Assembly (NCBI GenBank): GCA_905209455.1
Contig: CAJLTA010000010.1
Location: forward strand, 3,702-67,701
Reading direction: 5' to 3'
Source: an uncultured Collinsella sp.
Lineage (GTDB): Bacteria; Actinomycetota; Coriobacteriia; Coriobacteriales; Coriobacteriaceae
Length of the DNA stretch: 64,000 nt
Shown here one piece after another: positions 35,520 through 45,215 of this stretch. How positions within the stretch are numbered: the stretch's first letter is position 1; every line of letters begins with the position of its first letter. The notes under the pieces were generated by a model that worked only from the letters and a program-made list of their open reading frames with translations, was not told the origin of the DNA and ran no database searches. The translations under genes were made by a program, and so were the position numbers.

Positions 35520-35624
35520 ATTGCCTCCAGCGCAGCAGGTATCCTTTTAGAGAAGTATGACAGCCGTATAAACGCGGGCTGTAGCGGCGATGCCGCGGTA
35601 CTTGTGTTATTAGGAGGCTTTAGT

Positions 35625-36425
35625 ATGGCAGCACGTGCGGACAACGTTTCGCGTGTCGACCATGATGGAGTTACGTTGGTGGAGGGCGCGACATCCGATG
35701 TTCGCTTTGCCTTCACCGAGCGCGCCGGTGGCGTTTCCGAAGATGCGTACTCCTCACTCAACTTGGGCTCGCATGTTGGCGATGACCCCTTTGCTGTTCA
35801 AGAAAATCGTCGTCGTGCGCTCGAAGCTATGGGTGCCGCCGAGTGCGAGCACAACCTGCTCGTTCCCAATCAGGTCCATGGTGATCATATCGTTGCGGTG
35901 ACCTCGAACGGCGCCGATGACCTTGAGGACGTTCGCGAGCAGATTGCCGAGGGCTGTGATGCCATCGTCTGCACGGCGCATAACGTGCCCGTGCTGCTCT
36001 GCTTTGCCGACTGCGTTCCCGTGGTGCTGGTGGCCCCTGGCGGATTTGCCGTGGTGCACTCCGGTTGGAAGGGCACGATTGCACGTATTTCTGCCAAGGC
36101 GTGCCAGGCGCTTTGCGATGCTGCCGGCTGCGATGCGAGCAACGTTTCCGCCTATATCGGCCCCCATATCTTGGGTGACGAATATGAGGTATCCCAGGAA
36201 CTCATGGATCGCTTTGCCGCCGAGTTCTCTTGCATCGATGCGAGTGCCTCTCGCATGCTCGATCTTTCCGCTGCCATTCGCGAGGCGCTGGTAGATGTCG
36301 GTGTCGACGCGGATAATATCGTGGATACCCAGCTTTCGACTGTGCGTCAGAACGACCGCTTTTATTCCTACCGTAACGAGGACGGCACCTGTGGGCGCCA
36401 TGCTGCGATCGGCGTGATGCTATGA
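35625..36425 (+). CDS. pgeF: Multicopper-polyphenol-oxidase-like protein YfiH/PgeF (LACC1 family)
   Basis: The 266-residue protein has the family metal-site residues: His in NQVHGDHI, Cys in CFADCVPVVL and His in VVHSGWKGT. Members act as purine nucleoside phosphorylases/deaminases or in peptidoglycan precursor editing (PgeF). It normally follows ftsZ in Actinobacteria, as here. The ATG at 35625 follows AGGAGG. Its stop overlaps the pstS start by 4 bases, tying it to the phosphate operon. Confidence 0.9.
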   Translation: MAARADNVSRVDHDGVTLVEGATSDVRFAFTERAGGVSEDAYSSLNLGSHVGDDPFAVQENRRRALEAMGAAECEHNLLVPNQVHGDHIVAVTSNGADDLEDVREQIAEGCDAIVCTAHNVPVLLCFADCVPVVLVAPGGFAVVHSGWKGTIARISAKACQALCDAAGCDASNVSAYIGPHILGDEYEVSQELMDRFAAEFSCIDASASRMLDLSAAIREALVDVGVDADNIVDTQLSTVRQNDRFYSYRNEDGTCGRHAAIGVML

Positions 36426-37258
36426 GAAAGATCGTATCGGTCCTGAGCGCCGCTGTGCTTACGCTTACGCTGTGCGCCTGTTCTTCGGGATCTTCTACCT
36501 CTTCCATTACCGTCGCCGGCTCCACGACCTGCCTTCCTATCGCCGAGATTGCGGCCGAGGGCTTTAAGGAGGAGACCGGCATCGACGTGCTCGTTTCCGG
36601 TTTGGGTTCTTCCGCTGGCATCGAGGCCGTCAGCGCCGGCACAGCCGATATCGCCAGCTCCTCCCGTGGACTCAATGCCGACGAACAGGATCTGGGCCTG
36701 ACTCCCATCGTCATTGCCCACGACGGTATCGCGGTCATCGTGAACGACGATAACCCGGTCGATAACCTCTCGACCGAGCAGCTCCGCGATATTTACGCCG
36801 GCAAGATCACCAACTGGAAAGAAGTCGGTGGCGAGGACCTGAGGATCCAGGTCATCAATCGAGATGAGGCGTCCGGCACGCGTGAGGCCTTCCGCACCAT
36901 CGTGATGGACGGCACCCCGTTCGATCGCCGCTTGGCCGTTCTTTCGGGCACGGGCCAGGTGCGCGACGTGGTATCTCGTTCGCGCGGTGCCATTGGCTAC
37001 ATTTCGCTGGGCTTCGTCGATAGCCTCAACGCCAAGACCTCGGTCAAGGCCGTCTCGGTCAATCATGTTGAGGCGTCCGAGAAGACGGTCGCGAGCGGCG
37101 GCTATCCCATCTCACGCGACCTTTACTTCTTTGTGAAGGGTGCGCCTTCGCAGCAGGCGCAGGATTACATCGACTATGTGACGTCCGAAAAGATGGACAA
37201 GCAGATTCGCGAGGCGGGCTTTATTCCCGTCACCAACGACGAGAAGGGGAGTGAGTAG
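36422..37258 (+). CDS. pstS: Phosphate-binding lipoprotein PstS
   Basis: The 278-residue protein starts with a lipoprotein signal (lipobox LCAC, probable modified Cys20). The mature part has SSITVAGSTTCLPIAEIAAE, SSAGIEAVSAGTADIASSSR and RDEASGTREAF, phosphate-binding segments of the PBP-like superfamily. It captures phosphate outside the cell for PstCA. ATGA overlap with pgeF shows translational coupling. Confidence 0.95.
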   Translation: MRKIVSVLSAAVLTLTLCACSSGSSTSSITVAGSTTCLPIAEIAAEGFKEETGIDVLVSGLGSSAGIEAVSAGTADIASSSRGLNADEQDLGLTPIVIAHDGIAVIVNDDNPVDNLSTEQLRDIYAGKITNWKEVGGEDLRIQVINRDEASGTREAFRTIVMDGTPFDRRLAVLSGTGQVRDVVSRSRGAIGYISLGFVDSLNAKTSVKAVSVNHVEASEKTVASGGYPISRDLYFFVKGAPSQQAQDYIDYVTSEKMDKQIREAGFIPVTNDEKGSE

Positions 37259-37259
37259 C

Positions 37260-38186
37260 ATGGAAGCACAGGAAAACTCCCAGACTGAGCAGAATGTTCT
37301 GACGCCCAAGAAGCGCGAGCTGGCGCTCGTATCGCACAGTACCTATATCAAGGAGAAGGCGCTGCAGTGGATCTTCTTTGCCTGCGCGTTCTTGGCGGTC
37401 GTTACCGTCATCCTGATTTTTGTCTTTACCACGTACTCGGCGCTGCCCGTCTTTACCGACATCGGTCTGGCGGACTTCTTTAGCTTTACGTGGGCGCCTT
37501 CCGAGGGCCACTACGGCATCTTGTCGCTGCTTGCCGGCTCGGGTCTGGTGACCGTCGGTGCGCTCGCCATGGGCGTGCCGCTGGGCGTGGGTACGGCCGT
37601 TTACCTGGTCGAGATTGCCAGCAAGCGCGTGTGCAAGCTCATCAGCCCCGCCGTTGACCTGCTGGCGGGCATACCCTCCATCATCTACGGCTTCTTTGGC
37701 ATGATCATCATCCGCCCGTTTATCGCACAACTGACCGGCGGCCTTGGTTTTGGTGCGCTGACGGCGTGGTTTGTGCTCGCCATCATGATCGTCCCTACCA
37801 TCACCACGCTCACCATCGATGCTCTCAATTCCATTCCCATGGGCATTCGCGAGGCATCGTATGCCATGGGCGCCACCAAGTGGCAGACCATCTATAAGGT
37901 CGTGCTACCTGCCGCGAAGCTGGGTATCGTTGATGCCATCGTGCTGGGTATGGGCCGTGCCATCGGCGAGACCATGGCCGTGCTCATGGTCGTAGGTAAC
38001 GCCCCGGTTATTCCCGACAGCATTGCGAGCCCCATCTCGACGCTCACGAGCCAGATTGCGCTCGACATGAGCTATTCCTCGGGTCTGCACCGCTCGGCGC
38101 TGTTCGGCATGGGTGTGGTCCTGTTTATCATCTCCGCCACGCTGGTGGGCATCGTCCGTCTGATTTCCAAGAAGAAGAGGGGGTAG
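37260..38186 (+). CDS. pstC: Phosphate ABC transporter permease PstC
   Basis: The 308-residue permease has six membrane segments and the EAA-type loop GIREASYAMGATKWQTIYKV. The ATG at 37260 is favoured over GTG 37251 because AAGGGGAG is well spaced from it. It lies 1 base after the pstS stop. Confidence 0.95.
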   Translation: MEAQENSQTEQNVLTPKKRELALVSHSTYIKEKALQWIFFACAFLAVVTVILIFVFTTYSALPVFTDIGLADFFSFTWAPSEGHYGILSLLAGSGLVTVGALAMGVPLGVGTAVYLVEIASKRVCKLISPAVDLLAGIPSIIYGFFGMIIIRPFIAQLTGGLGFGALTAWFVLAIMIVPTITTLTIDALNSIPMGIREASYAMGATKWQTIYKVVLPAAKLGIVDAIVLGMGRAIGETMAVLMVVGNAPVIPDSIASPISTLTSQIALDMSYSSGLHRSALFGMGVVLFIISATLVGIVRLISKKKRG

Positions 38187-38189
38187 GCT

Positions 38190-39095
38190 ATGTCCGATTC
38201 CGTTGACACGACGGTCGATACGACCTCGTCGCGCGAGCGCATCAAGCGTGCCCTTTCCCACGGCAAGAAGGGCCGCATCAACAAGGACCTGTCCAACAAG
38301 ATCATGCTTGGCGTGTTCCGTGCCGCTGCCTACATCACCACGCTGGTGCTGGTCGCTATCATCGCCTACGTGGTCATCAACGGCCTGCCACACATCTCGC
38401 TCGACTTTATCTTCGGTTGGCCCCAGGGCGTCAACGCCGAGGGCGGTATTTGGCCCACGATCGTCTCGACCGTCTATGTGACGGCGCTCGCCATGCTTAT
38501 CTGCACGCCGATCGCTGTGCTGGCAGCCGTCTATCTGGCCGAGTACGCCAAGCAGGGCAAGGTCGTCGAGCTCATTCGCTACGCTGCTGACGCTTTGGCC
38601 TCGGTGCCCTCCATCGTTATGGGTCTGTTTGGCTACGCCTTGTTTGTCGAGGCCATGGGCTTGGGCCTTTCGATGGTCTCTGCCGCCCTGGCACTCGCGC
38701 TCTTGATGCTTCCCATCGTCATGCGCACCACCGAAGAGGCCATTCGCGCCGTTCCGCGCTATATCCGTTGGGGCGCGTACGGCCTGGGCGCCACCAAGTG
38801 GCAGGTTGTCTCCAAGATCGTGCTTCCTTCTGCCTTTGGCCGTATTGCCACGGGCATCGTCCTCGCCATCGGCCGTGCCATTGGCGAGACCGCGGTGGTG
38901 CTCTACACCATGGGGCAGGCCATCAATCTACCTATTTCGCCGCTCGATTCCGGCCGCCCCATGACGGTTCACCTGTACCTGCTTGCCAACGACGGCATCA
39001 ACATGAACGCAGCCTACGGCACCGCGCTCTTGCTGATGGTGATCATTTTGGCCTTCAACCTGTTTGCGCGCTTCCTGTCGCGCAAGCGTCGCTAG
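38190..39095 (+). CDS. pstA: Phosphate ABC transporter permease PstA
   Basis: The 301-residue second permease has six membrane segments and the coupling loop YIRWGAYGLGATKWQVVSKI. It pairs with PstC to form the channel. A hydrophilic start of about 35 residues precedes the first membrane segment. Confidence 0.95.
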   Translation: MSDSVDTTVDTTSSRERIKRALSHGKKGRINKDLSNKIMLGVFRAAAYITTLVLVAIIAYVVINGLPHISLDFIFGWPQGVNAEGGIWPTIVSTVYVTALAMLICTPIAVLAAVYLAEYAKQGKVVELIRYAADALASVPSIVMGLFGYALFVEAMGLGLSMVSAALALALLMLPIVMRTTEEAIRAVPRYIRWGAYGLGATKWQVVSKIVLPSAFGRIATGIVLAIGRAIGETAVVLYTMGQAINLPISPLDSGRPMTVHLYLLANDGINMNAAYGTALLLMVIILAFNLFARFLSRKRR

Positions 39096-39107
39096 TTAAG
39101 GAGTCCC

Positions 39108-39911
<804 letters not shown>

Positions 39912-40003
39912 TCGGTGCGACTAGTCCCAAGCTGATCGGACCTGGTCCGGTGTATATTCACTGTGCGGGCGGCATGACCGCACCCAACTGATTGGAGTGA
40001 ACC

Positions 40004-40861
40004 ATGCGCAAACTGTTTTCCCGTCAGCTCGTCGAGGCCCGTCACGAGATGCTGAGCATCTATGAGGCCGTCGATCTGGCCCTCCACGATGCCGTTAAGG
40101 CCTATGTGACCGACGACCGCAAGCTCGCCACCAAGACCAAGAAGCGCACGCTTTCGATTGACGCGCGCTGCGCTAACCTGGAGGCCGTGTGCTACAACCT
40201 GATCGCCACGCAGTCACCGGTCGCCTCCGACTTCCGCTTGCTGCAGACGATTATCTACGTCGACTTTAACCTGCAACGCATGACCGATAAGGTTCGCCAG
40301 ATCTGCCGCGCCACGCGTCATATGATCAAGGCCGACATCTCGCTGCCCCAGGAGCTCGTCGGTACGGTCGAGGCCGAGGCTGAGGCCGTCTACCAGGTGC
40401 TGGGCTCTTCGCTTTCTGCGCTCGTCACTAACGACATGTCCATCATCTGCAGCCTGGCCGTCGAGGACGAGCCGGTGCATGCGGCGTACGAGAAGTTCTT
40501 CCGCACCTTTAACCGCATGGACACGGGCGATTTTATGGACGACGACAGCAACTATGACGACCTGCGCCGCGCCATCATGGTTTCGCGCTACCTCGATCGC
40601 ATCGCCTCGATTTCCATCGATGCCGCCTGCCGTCTGACCTTCCTGTTGACTGGTCAGCGCATGAATGCCGGCGATATCGCCCGCACTGATGAGGATGAGC
40701 TCGAGAGCATGCGCGTGCCTTCGGGCGAGGGTGTTATCATGAGGCCCGCCGTCGACGCTCGCTACGTTGCCAAGGTGCCCGCTAACGAGGTCAGCGAGGG
40801 TCTTCGCTACCTGCTCGATCATCTTGAGGATGAGGACGATGGCGAGGACGACGAGGAGTAA
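40004..40861 (+). CDS. phoU: Phosphate signalling protein PhoU
   Basis: The 285-residue all-helical protein has paired PhoU repeats, the first at about 20-105 with the ExxxD-type metal sites, the second at 120-210. It represses Pst uptake and the Pho two-component system when phosphate is plentiful. It is longer than usual (about 220) with an acidic tail ending EDEDDGEDDEE. A 92-base gap from pstB contains only small hairpins. Confidence 0.93.
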   Translation: MRKLFSRQLVEARHEMLSIYEAVDLALHDAVKAYVTDDRKLATKTKKRTLSIDARCANLEAVCYNLIATQSPVASDFRLLQTIIYVDFNLQRMTDKVRQICRATRHMIKADISLPQELVGTVEAEAEAVYQVLGSSLSALVTNDMSIICSLAVEDEPVHAAYEKFFRTFNRMDTGDFMDDDSNYDDLRRAIMVSRYLDRIASISIDAACRLTFLLTGQRMNAGDIARTDEDELESMRVPSGEGVIMRPAVDARYVAKVPANEVSEGLRYLLDHLEDEDDGEDDEE

Positions 40862-40898
40862 GTAACCCCGTTCGTCGAAAGATTGTAAATACCTAAGT

Positions 40899-40930
40899 GA
40901 GCGCGGCCTTGCACATGCGGGGCCGCGCTC
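40899..40930 (+). terminator. Terminator after phoU
   Basis: GAGCGCGGCC (40899-40908) and GGCCGCGCTC (40921-40930) form a perfect 10-bp stem followed by TTGCGTT. Confidence 0.7.
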
Positions 40931-40980
40931 TTGCGTTAGCATGGGACTACTTGTTTGGCTGTCAGCGGAGGCGATTAGCA

Positions 40981-41718
40981 ATGGATAACTATTTGGACTT
41001 GATGCGCGCTCGCCGCGAGCAGATTCTGGAACGTTTTTATGCGGCGCTCGATCGCGCAGGCCGTCCCCACGACGCCGCGCGCCTCATTGCCGTGTCCAAG
41101 ACCGTTGGTGTCGATGAGACCGTTGCCGCCATCCAGGCGGGGTATCGCCATTTTGCCGAGAACCGCCCGCAGGAGCTGGTTCGCAAGCTCACGGGTCTGG
41201 CGGAGCATCCGGAGCTGCCCGAGGTGCGCTTCGATATGATCGGCAACCTGCAGACCAATAAGATCAATGCGGTGCTGGGCTCAGCCGAGCTGATTCACTC
41301 GGTGGGTTCGCTGCATCTGGCGCAGGCGATCTCGAGCCGTGCTGTCCGCAAGATTGAGGCAGGCGAGCTCGCCGGCCCCCAGCGTGTGCTCATCGAGGTC
41401 AATGTGAGTGGTGAGGAGTCGAAGGGAGGCTTTTCGCCCGATGAGATTCGCGCCGCCGCGGGTGAGCTTGCGGAACTTGAGGGAATTTGCGTGCAGGGGC
41501 TTATGACTATGGCGCCCCGGGGGAATAAGGATGTGGCACGCCGCACCTTTGCGGGGCTTCGTGAGCTGAGGGATGAGCTGGAGGCGGCGCATCCCGATTT
41601 GAACCTGCCTGAGCTTTCCTGCGGCATGAGCGAGGACTTTGAGTCTGCCCTTGAGGAGGGCTCTACGCTCGTTCGCCTGGGCAGGGTAGTATTTAGCCCG
41701 GAGTTTGCAGTAAAATAA
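40981..41718 (+). CDS. yggS: PLP homeostasis protein YggS (YBL036C family)
   Basis: The 245-residue protein is a single-domain alanine-racemase-fold PLP binder. The PLP lysine is in AVSKTVGVD, followed by HFAENRPQEL, FDMIGNLQTNK and LIEVNVSGEESKGG, all family marks. It manages PLP supply and has no known catalytic role. GGAGG precedes the ATG. In many Actinobacteria it sits between pgeF and sepF, as it would here without the phosphate operon. Confidence 0.95.
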   Translation: MDNYLDLMRARREQILERFYAALDRAGRPHDAARLIAVSKTVGVDETVAAIQAGYRHFAENRPQELVRKLTGLAEHPELPEVRFDMIGNLQTNKINAVLGSAELIHSVGSLHLAQAISSRAVRKIEAGELAGPQRVLIEVNVSGEESKGGFSPDEIRAAAGELAELEGICVQGLMTMAPRGNKDVARRTFAGLRELRDELEAAHPDLNLPELSCGMSEDFESALEEGSTLVRLGRVVFSPEFAVK

Positions 41719-41778
41719 GGCTCTGAAGTGCGCACTGATTATCGGGGCGCCTGCACTAAACCGCGAGAGGACACAACC

Positions 41779-42501
41779 ATGGGCTTCCTTGACGAGATTA
41801 AAAATAAAATGCACCTGGGCGGCCAGCAGGGTTACGACCAGGGTTATGGCCAGGACGACGACTACGGCTACGATGACGGCTATGACGATAGTTATCAGGG
41901 CAACGGCTACAGCGGTGCTTCGGGCGAGGGCTTCTACACCCAAGACGAGCCGAGCAACGGCCTGCTTGGTCAGACGCGCCGCGGTGAAGCTGAGTCGGTT
42001 GCCGTGTATACGCGCTCCGGTCAGCTGGTCGGCGATGACTCCCGCCATGCCACGACGTATAATCCGCCTTCGCGCTCGCAGGACAGTGTTGCGAGCGGTT
42101 ATCGTCCTGGTGCCTATGACACGCCGTCGAGCTACGCCGAGAACACCCGCGCCCGTGCCGCCGCTGCGCCCGCGCCTGCACCGAGCGATGCCTCGGCCTA
42201 TGCGAGCAATATCATCAACGCCACACCGCAGCTGCCGGCCTATGTCCTGCGCCCCGAGAGCTATGACGACGTGGAGACCGTGGTGCGCCGCGTTCGCACC
42301 AAGCAGCCTGTCGCACTGATTTTTGTGGGCGTACGCACCGAAGTTGCCAAGCGCGTCTTGGACTTCTCTTACGGCTTTGCCTGCGGTCTGGGTGCCACGG
42401 TCAAGGAGGTGGGCGACCGCGTGTTCATGGTGCTGCCCGCCGGTTGCGAGGTCAAAGATTCCGATCTCAAGAAGCTTCGTGCGGACGGCTACCTTAAGTA
42501 A
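41779..42501 (+). CDS. sepF: Cell division protein SepF
   Basis: The 240-residue protein has a short amphipathic membrane-binding start (GFLDEIKNKMHL), a long Tyr/Asp/Gly-rich then Ala/Pro-rich linker (15-150) and the SepF domain (LRPESYDDVETVVRRVRTKQ...FVGVRTEVAKRVLDFSYGF, two pieces). It anchors FtsZ to the membrane in bacteria that lack FtsA. Length is on the long side because of the linker. Confidence 0.95.
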   Translation: MGFLDEIKNKMHLGGQQGYDQGYGQDDDYGYDDGYDDSYQGNGYSGASGEGFYTQDEPSNGLLGQTRRGEAESVAVYTRSGQLVGDDSRHATTYNPPSRSQDSVASGYRPGAYDTPSSYAENTRARAAAAPAPAPSDASAYASNIINATPQLPAYVLRPESYDDVETVVRRVRTKQPVALIFVGVRTEVAKRVLDFSYGFACGLGATVKEVGDRVFMVLPAGCEVKDSDLKKLRADGYLK

Positions 42502-42522
42502 AGACAAGACGAGGAGATTCCC

Positions 42523-42804
42523 ATCAACATCTACACTATCGTCCAGCTGGTCAACACGCTGTTCAACTTCTATTCCACGCTTATTGTCGTCTACTGCTTT
42601 ATGACGTGGATTCCCATGAAGCAGGGTGGTTTGCTTCAGGATATTGCCGCGGTGCTTGATAGCGTGTGCGGTCCGTGGCTCAACCTGTTCCGTCGTTTGA
42701 TCCCGCCGATGGGCGGTATCGATTTTTCGCCGGTCGTTGCGATTATTGCGTTACAGTTGGTGCAGAGGCTGGTTCTGCAGCTTCTTATAGGTATACTCGT
42801 GTAG
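42523..42804 (+). CDS. yggT: YggT family membrane protein, apparent ATC start
   Basis: The 93-residue protein has two hydrophobic segments with the family MTWIPM...NLFRRLIPPMGGIDFSPVVA layout (two pieces). The only ATG in frame (42601) would delete the first membrane segment. Upstream, the frame is open back to the sepF stop at 42499-42501 with no ATG, GTG or TTG. GAGGAG at 42511-42516 is 6 bases ahead of ATC at 42523, giving a start INIYTIVQLVNTLF. Either ATC is the start codon, or this sequence carries an error or variant of ATG. Confidence 0.8.
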   Translation: MNIYTIVQLVNTLFNFYSTLIVVYCFMTWIPMKQGGLLQDIAAVLDSVCGPWLNLFRRLIPPMGGIDFSPVVAIIALQLVQRLVLQLLIGILV

Positions 42805-42865
42805 AACTGACTTAGTAACTTACGTCGGGCGTGTAGCGCCGAGGCGATGAAAAAGGAGACTTGTT

Positions 42866-43540
42866 ATGGCTATTACCCCTGCAGACATCCAGGCTCAGAC
42901 TTTCTCTGAGGCCAAGCGTGGCTACGATCCTGCCGAGGTCGACGTCTTCTTGGAGACGCTGTCCTCTGAGGTTGACGCTATGCTCGCTAAGATCGTCGAC
43001 CTTAAGGGTCGTCTGACTGCTACCGAGCAGCAGCTTGCCGATGCGCAGGCTCAGCTTGCCCAGGCTCAGGATGCCCCCGCCCAGGCCGTTCCTGCCGCCC
43101 CCGTGGCTGCTCCCGCCCCTGATTTCTCCGCTCAGGAGCGCCAGATTTCCGCTGCCCTGATCGCTGCCCAGCAGACCGCTGAGACCATCGTCAACGATGC
43201 CAATGAGAACGCTGAGCGTATCCGCAACGAGGCTGACGCCAAGGCACGCGAGGTTATCCGCCAGGCTCTGACCGAGAAGCAGGCCGAGCTCGAGGAGATC
43301 GATCGTCTCAAGGCTTCCCGTGAGGAGTTCAAGGCCGAGTACCTCAAGCTCATCCAGCACTTCATGGACGATGCCCAAAACTCCTTCCCGGCCGACCTCA
43401 TGGCCTCCACGCCGGTCGGTTCCGCCGCTTCTCCTGCGGTGACTGTTCCCGCCGAGCCGCTGCCCGTCGCTGACCCGGTTGTCCCCGTGGCCGATCCCTT
43501 CGCCCCGATCGACAACTTCGCTGCCGACGACCTGGACTAA
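42866..43540 (+). CDS. divIVA: DivIVA domain protein
   Basis: The 224-residue protein has the N-terminal DivIVA lipid-binding domain (FSEAKRGYDPAEVDVFLE, about 13-30) and a coiled coil (about 90-165) split by an Ala/Pro-rich stretch, with a variable Pro/Val-rich tail. It marks negatively curved membrane at poles and septum and directs growth or division in Actinobacteria. It closes the sepF-yggT-divIVA set. Confidence 0.93.
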   Translation: MAITPADIQAQTFSEAKRGYDPAEVDVFLETLSSEVDAMLAKIVDLKGRLTATEQQLADAQAQLAQAQDAPAQAVPAAPVAAPAPDFSAQERQISAALIAAQQTAETIVNDANENAERIRNEADAKAREVIRQALTEKQAELEEIDRLKASREEFKAEYLKLIQHFMDDAQNSFPADLMASTPVGSAASPAVTVPAEPLPVADPVVPVADPFAPIDNFAADDLD

Positions 43541-43567
43541 CATTCGGCCTACAATTTAGTGCCTAGA

Positions 43568-43596
43568 AAGGACCCGCAGCTTGCGGGTCCTTTTTT
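43568..43596 (+). terminator. Terminator after divIVA
   Basis: AAGGACCCGCA (43568-43578), loop GCT-side and TGCGGGTCCTT (43582-43592) form an 11-bp stem followed by a T-run to 43596. Confidence 0.92.
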
Positions 43597-43707
43597 ATGA
43601 CTGTACCGGGGCGCGCAACATAAAAAACCGAGCCCTGCACATAGTGGCGCAGAACTCGGCGAACGGGTGAGCGGTCAAGGGTAGGTTTTAAGGCATGTCC
43701 CAAAAAT

Positions 43708-44238
43708 CTACTTGAGAAGGAAGTCGGGGAGGGGAATGGTTCGGGCCTCGCGATGCTCGGGATCGGCGATGTGGTCGGCGGGATAGCCACAGACGAGCAT
43801 ATGATAGGGATAGACGCCCTTGGGCAGATTGAACTGCTCTTGTGCCACCTCGGGCTTAAAATGGCATACCCAGCACGTTCCCAGGCCATGCTCGGTGGCC
43901 TCCATCATCATCTGATCGCAGACGATCGAAGTATCGATGGCACTCGAGTTCATCTGATCATACGGGCGCACCCAAGCATCATCGGTAACGCTGCAAATAA
44001 GAAAGATAAGCGGAGCTCCAAAGATAGATCCATCACGAGCAAAGCGCGGCTGACAAGCAGCAGCCTTCTCCAACAACTCCGGAGTATCAAGCACCATCAC
44101 GCGGGTCGGATGATTATTACAAGCAGAAGGAGCAATACGCCCAGCCTCAACAATGGCATCCACAACAGCTTGCTCAACAGAACGATCCTGAAATTCACGA
44201 CAAGAATACCGACCCCGAGCCAGATCCAAATAAGACAT
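43708..44238 (-). CDS. Nitroreductase family protein
   Basis: The 176-residue protein fits small FMN-dependent nitroreductases: YLDLARGRYSCREFQDRS with the FMN-contacting Arg-Ser/Cys-x-Arg, SACNNHPTRVMV and GLGTCWVC. Substrate unknown; members reduce nitro groups, quinones or flavins with NAD(P)H. The ATG at 44238 has GGAGGG upstream; the frame extends further but without support. Its 5' region has many CCAAA repeats. Confidence 0.88.
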   Translation of the reverse strand: MSYLDLARGRYSCREFQDRSVEQAVVDAIVEAGRIAPSACNNHPTRVMVLDTPELLEKAAACQPRFARDGSIFGAPLIFLICSVTDDAWVRPYDQMNSSAIDTSIVCDQMMMEATEHGLGTCWVCHFKPEVAQEQFNLPKGVYPYHMLVCGYPADHIADPEHREARTIPLPDFLLK

Positions 44239-44421
44239 ACAAGCCCTCCAACAATTAAAAATCAAACAAACCCAAAGTAACCCAAACAGTACCCAAAGCA
44301 GCAATCAGCCAAACGCTCATCGAGGGCCAAAGTGTCCGAACGGATACCAAAGGTCCCTTCAGCCAAACCCCCATTGCGCTATAACTATCAGCCAAAGTTC
44401 CCAATGGTGGTACGTAAGGGA

Positions 44422-44500
44422 GCGGGCCCGGCCACTAATAACCTTTTGAACGACTCTGCTTGCAGCCGGAGTGAAAAAGGTTATTAGTGGCCGGGCCCGC
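44422..44500. repeat. Long perfect palindrome (family E)
   Basis: Perfect 26-base arms (44422-44447 and 44475-44500) enclose a 27-base centre; an outer GGTACGT/ACGTACC pair frames it. It is 3' of the DUF47 gene and 5' of the nitroreductase gene on the minus strand. Arms are unrelated to the other families. Confidence 0.8.
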
Positions 44501-44524
44501 GACCGCCGGGACACGTACCCCCAA

Positions 44525-45148
44525 TTAACTGTTCTTCATGACAATCGAATCCACGACATCGGCCACGTTCTCGCAGCAGTCGGCGCAGTACTCCAGGAAG
44601 GCGTAGACGTCACGCCAGGCGATGACCTCGAGCGGATCCTTGCCGTTGACGTGCAGGTTGCGCATGGCGTTGATATAGAGCTCGTCGGCCTCGGACTCGA
44701 TGGTGTTGATCTGGATGACCAGCTCGCGCAGGGTCTTGGACTTGCGGTAGTTGGGAAGCTCGACCATAAGGTCCTTCATGGCGCGGCAGGCGTCGGTCAC
44801 CTTGTGGGCGATCACGATGGCGTCGGGATGGATGCCCTGAATGTTGGTGAAGTAGACGCGCTGCACGACGCCCTCGATGCGGTCGAGCACGGTGTCGAGT
44901 GAGCAGCTCATCAGATCCAGATCCTCGCGCTCGAGCGGGGTGATAAAGGCGGTGAGCAAGGCGTCTTCGAGCTCGTGGTGCTTCTTGTCTGCCGCATGCT
45001 CAATCGCATGCATCTTATCGAGCATGTCGTGGATCTGCGCGGGGTCAAAGTTCTCAAAAATCTTGGTGAGTAGCTCTGCGGCCTGGACGGCGAGGTCGGC
45101 GCAAGCGACGTAGTTGTCAAAGTAGAACGAATCGGGTTTCTTTGCCAT
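44525..45148 (-). CDS. DUF47 family PhoU-like phosphate transport regulator
   Basis: The 207-residue helical protein matches DUF47 (PhoU superfamily) with IEHAADKKHHELEDAL and the second-repeat INTIESEADELY. These proteins partner PiT transporters, apparently controlling them. It lies 67 bases downstream of the pit gene on the same strand, with GAAAGGACC before its ATG. Confidence 0.92.
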   Translation of the reverse strand: MAKKPDSFYFDNYVACADLAVQAAELLTKIFENFDPAQIHDMLDKMHAIEHAADKKHHELEDALLTAFITPLEREDLDLMSCSLDTVLDRIEGVVQRVYFTNIQGIHPDAIVIAHKVTDACRAMKDLMVELPNYRKSKTLRELVIQINTIESEADELYINAMRNLHVNGKDPLEVIAWRDVYAFLEYCADCCENVADVVDSIVMKNS

Positions 45149-45215
45149 GGGTGGGTCCTTTCGAGGCGAAGACGGGTGGGCGAGGTAATGCAGTCCGGAT
45201 GGACGTTCGGTTTGA

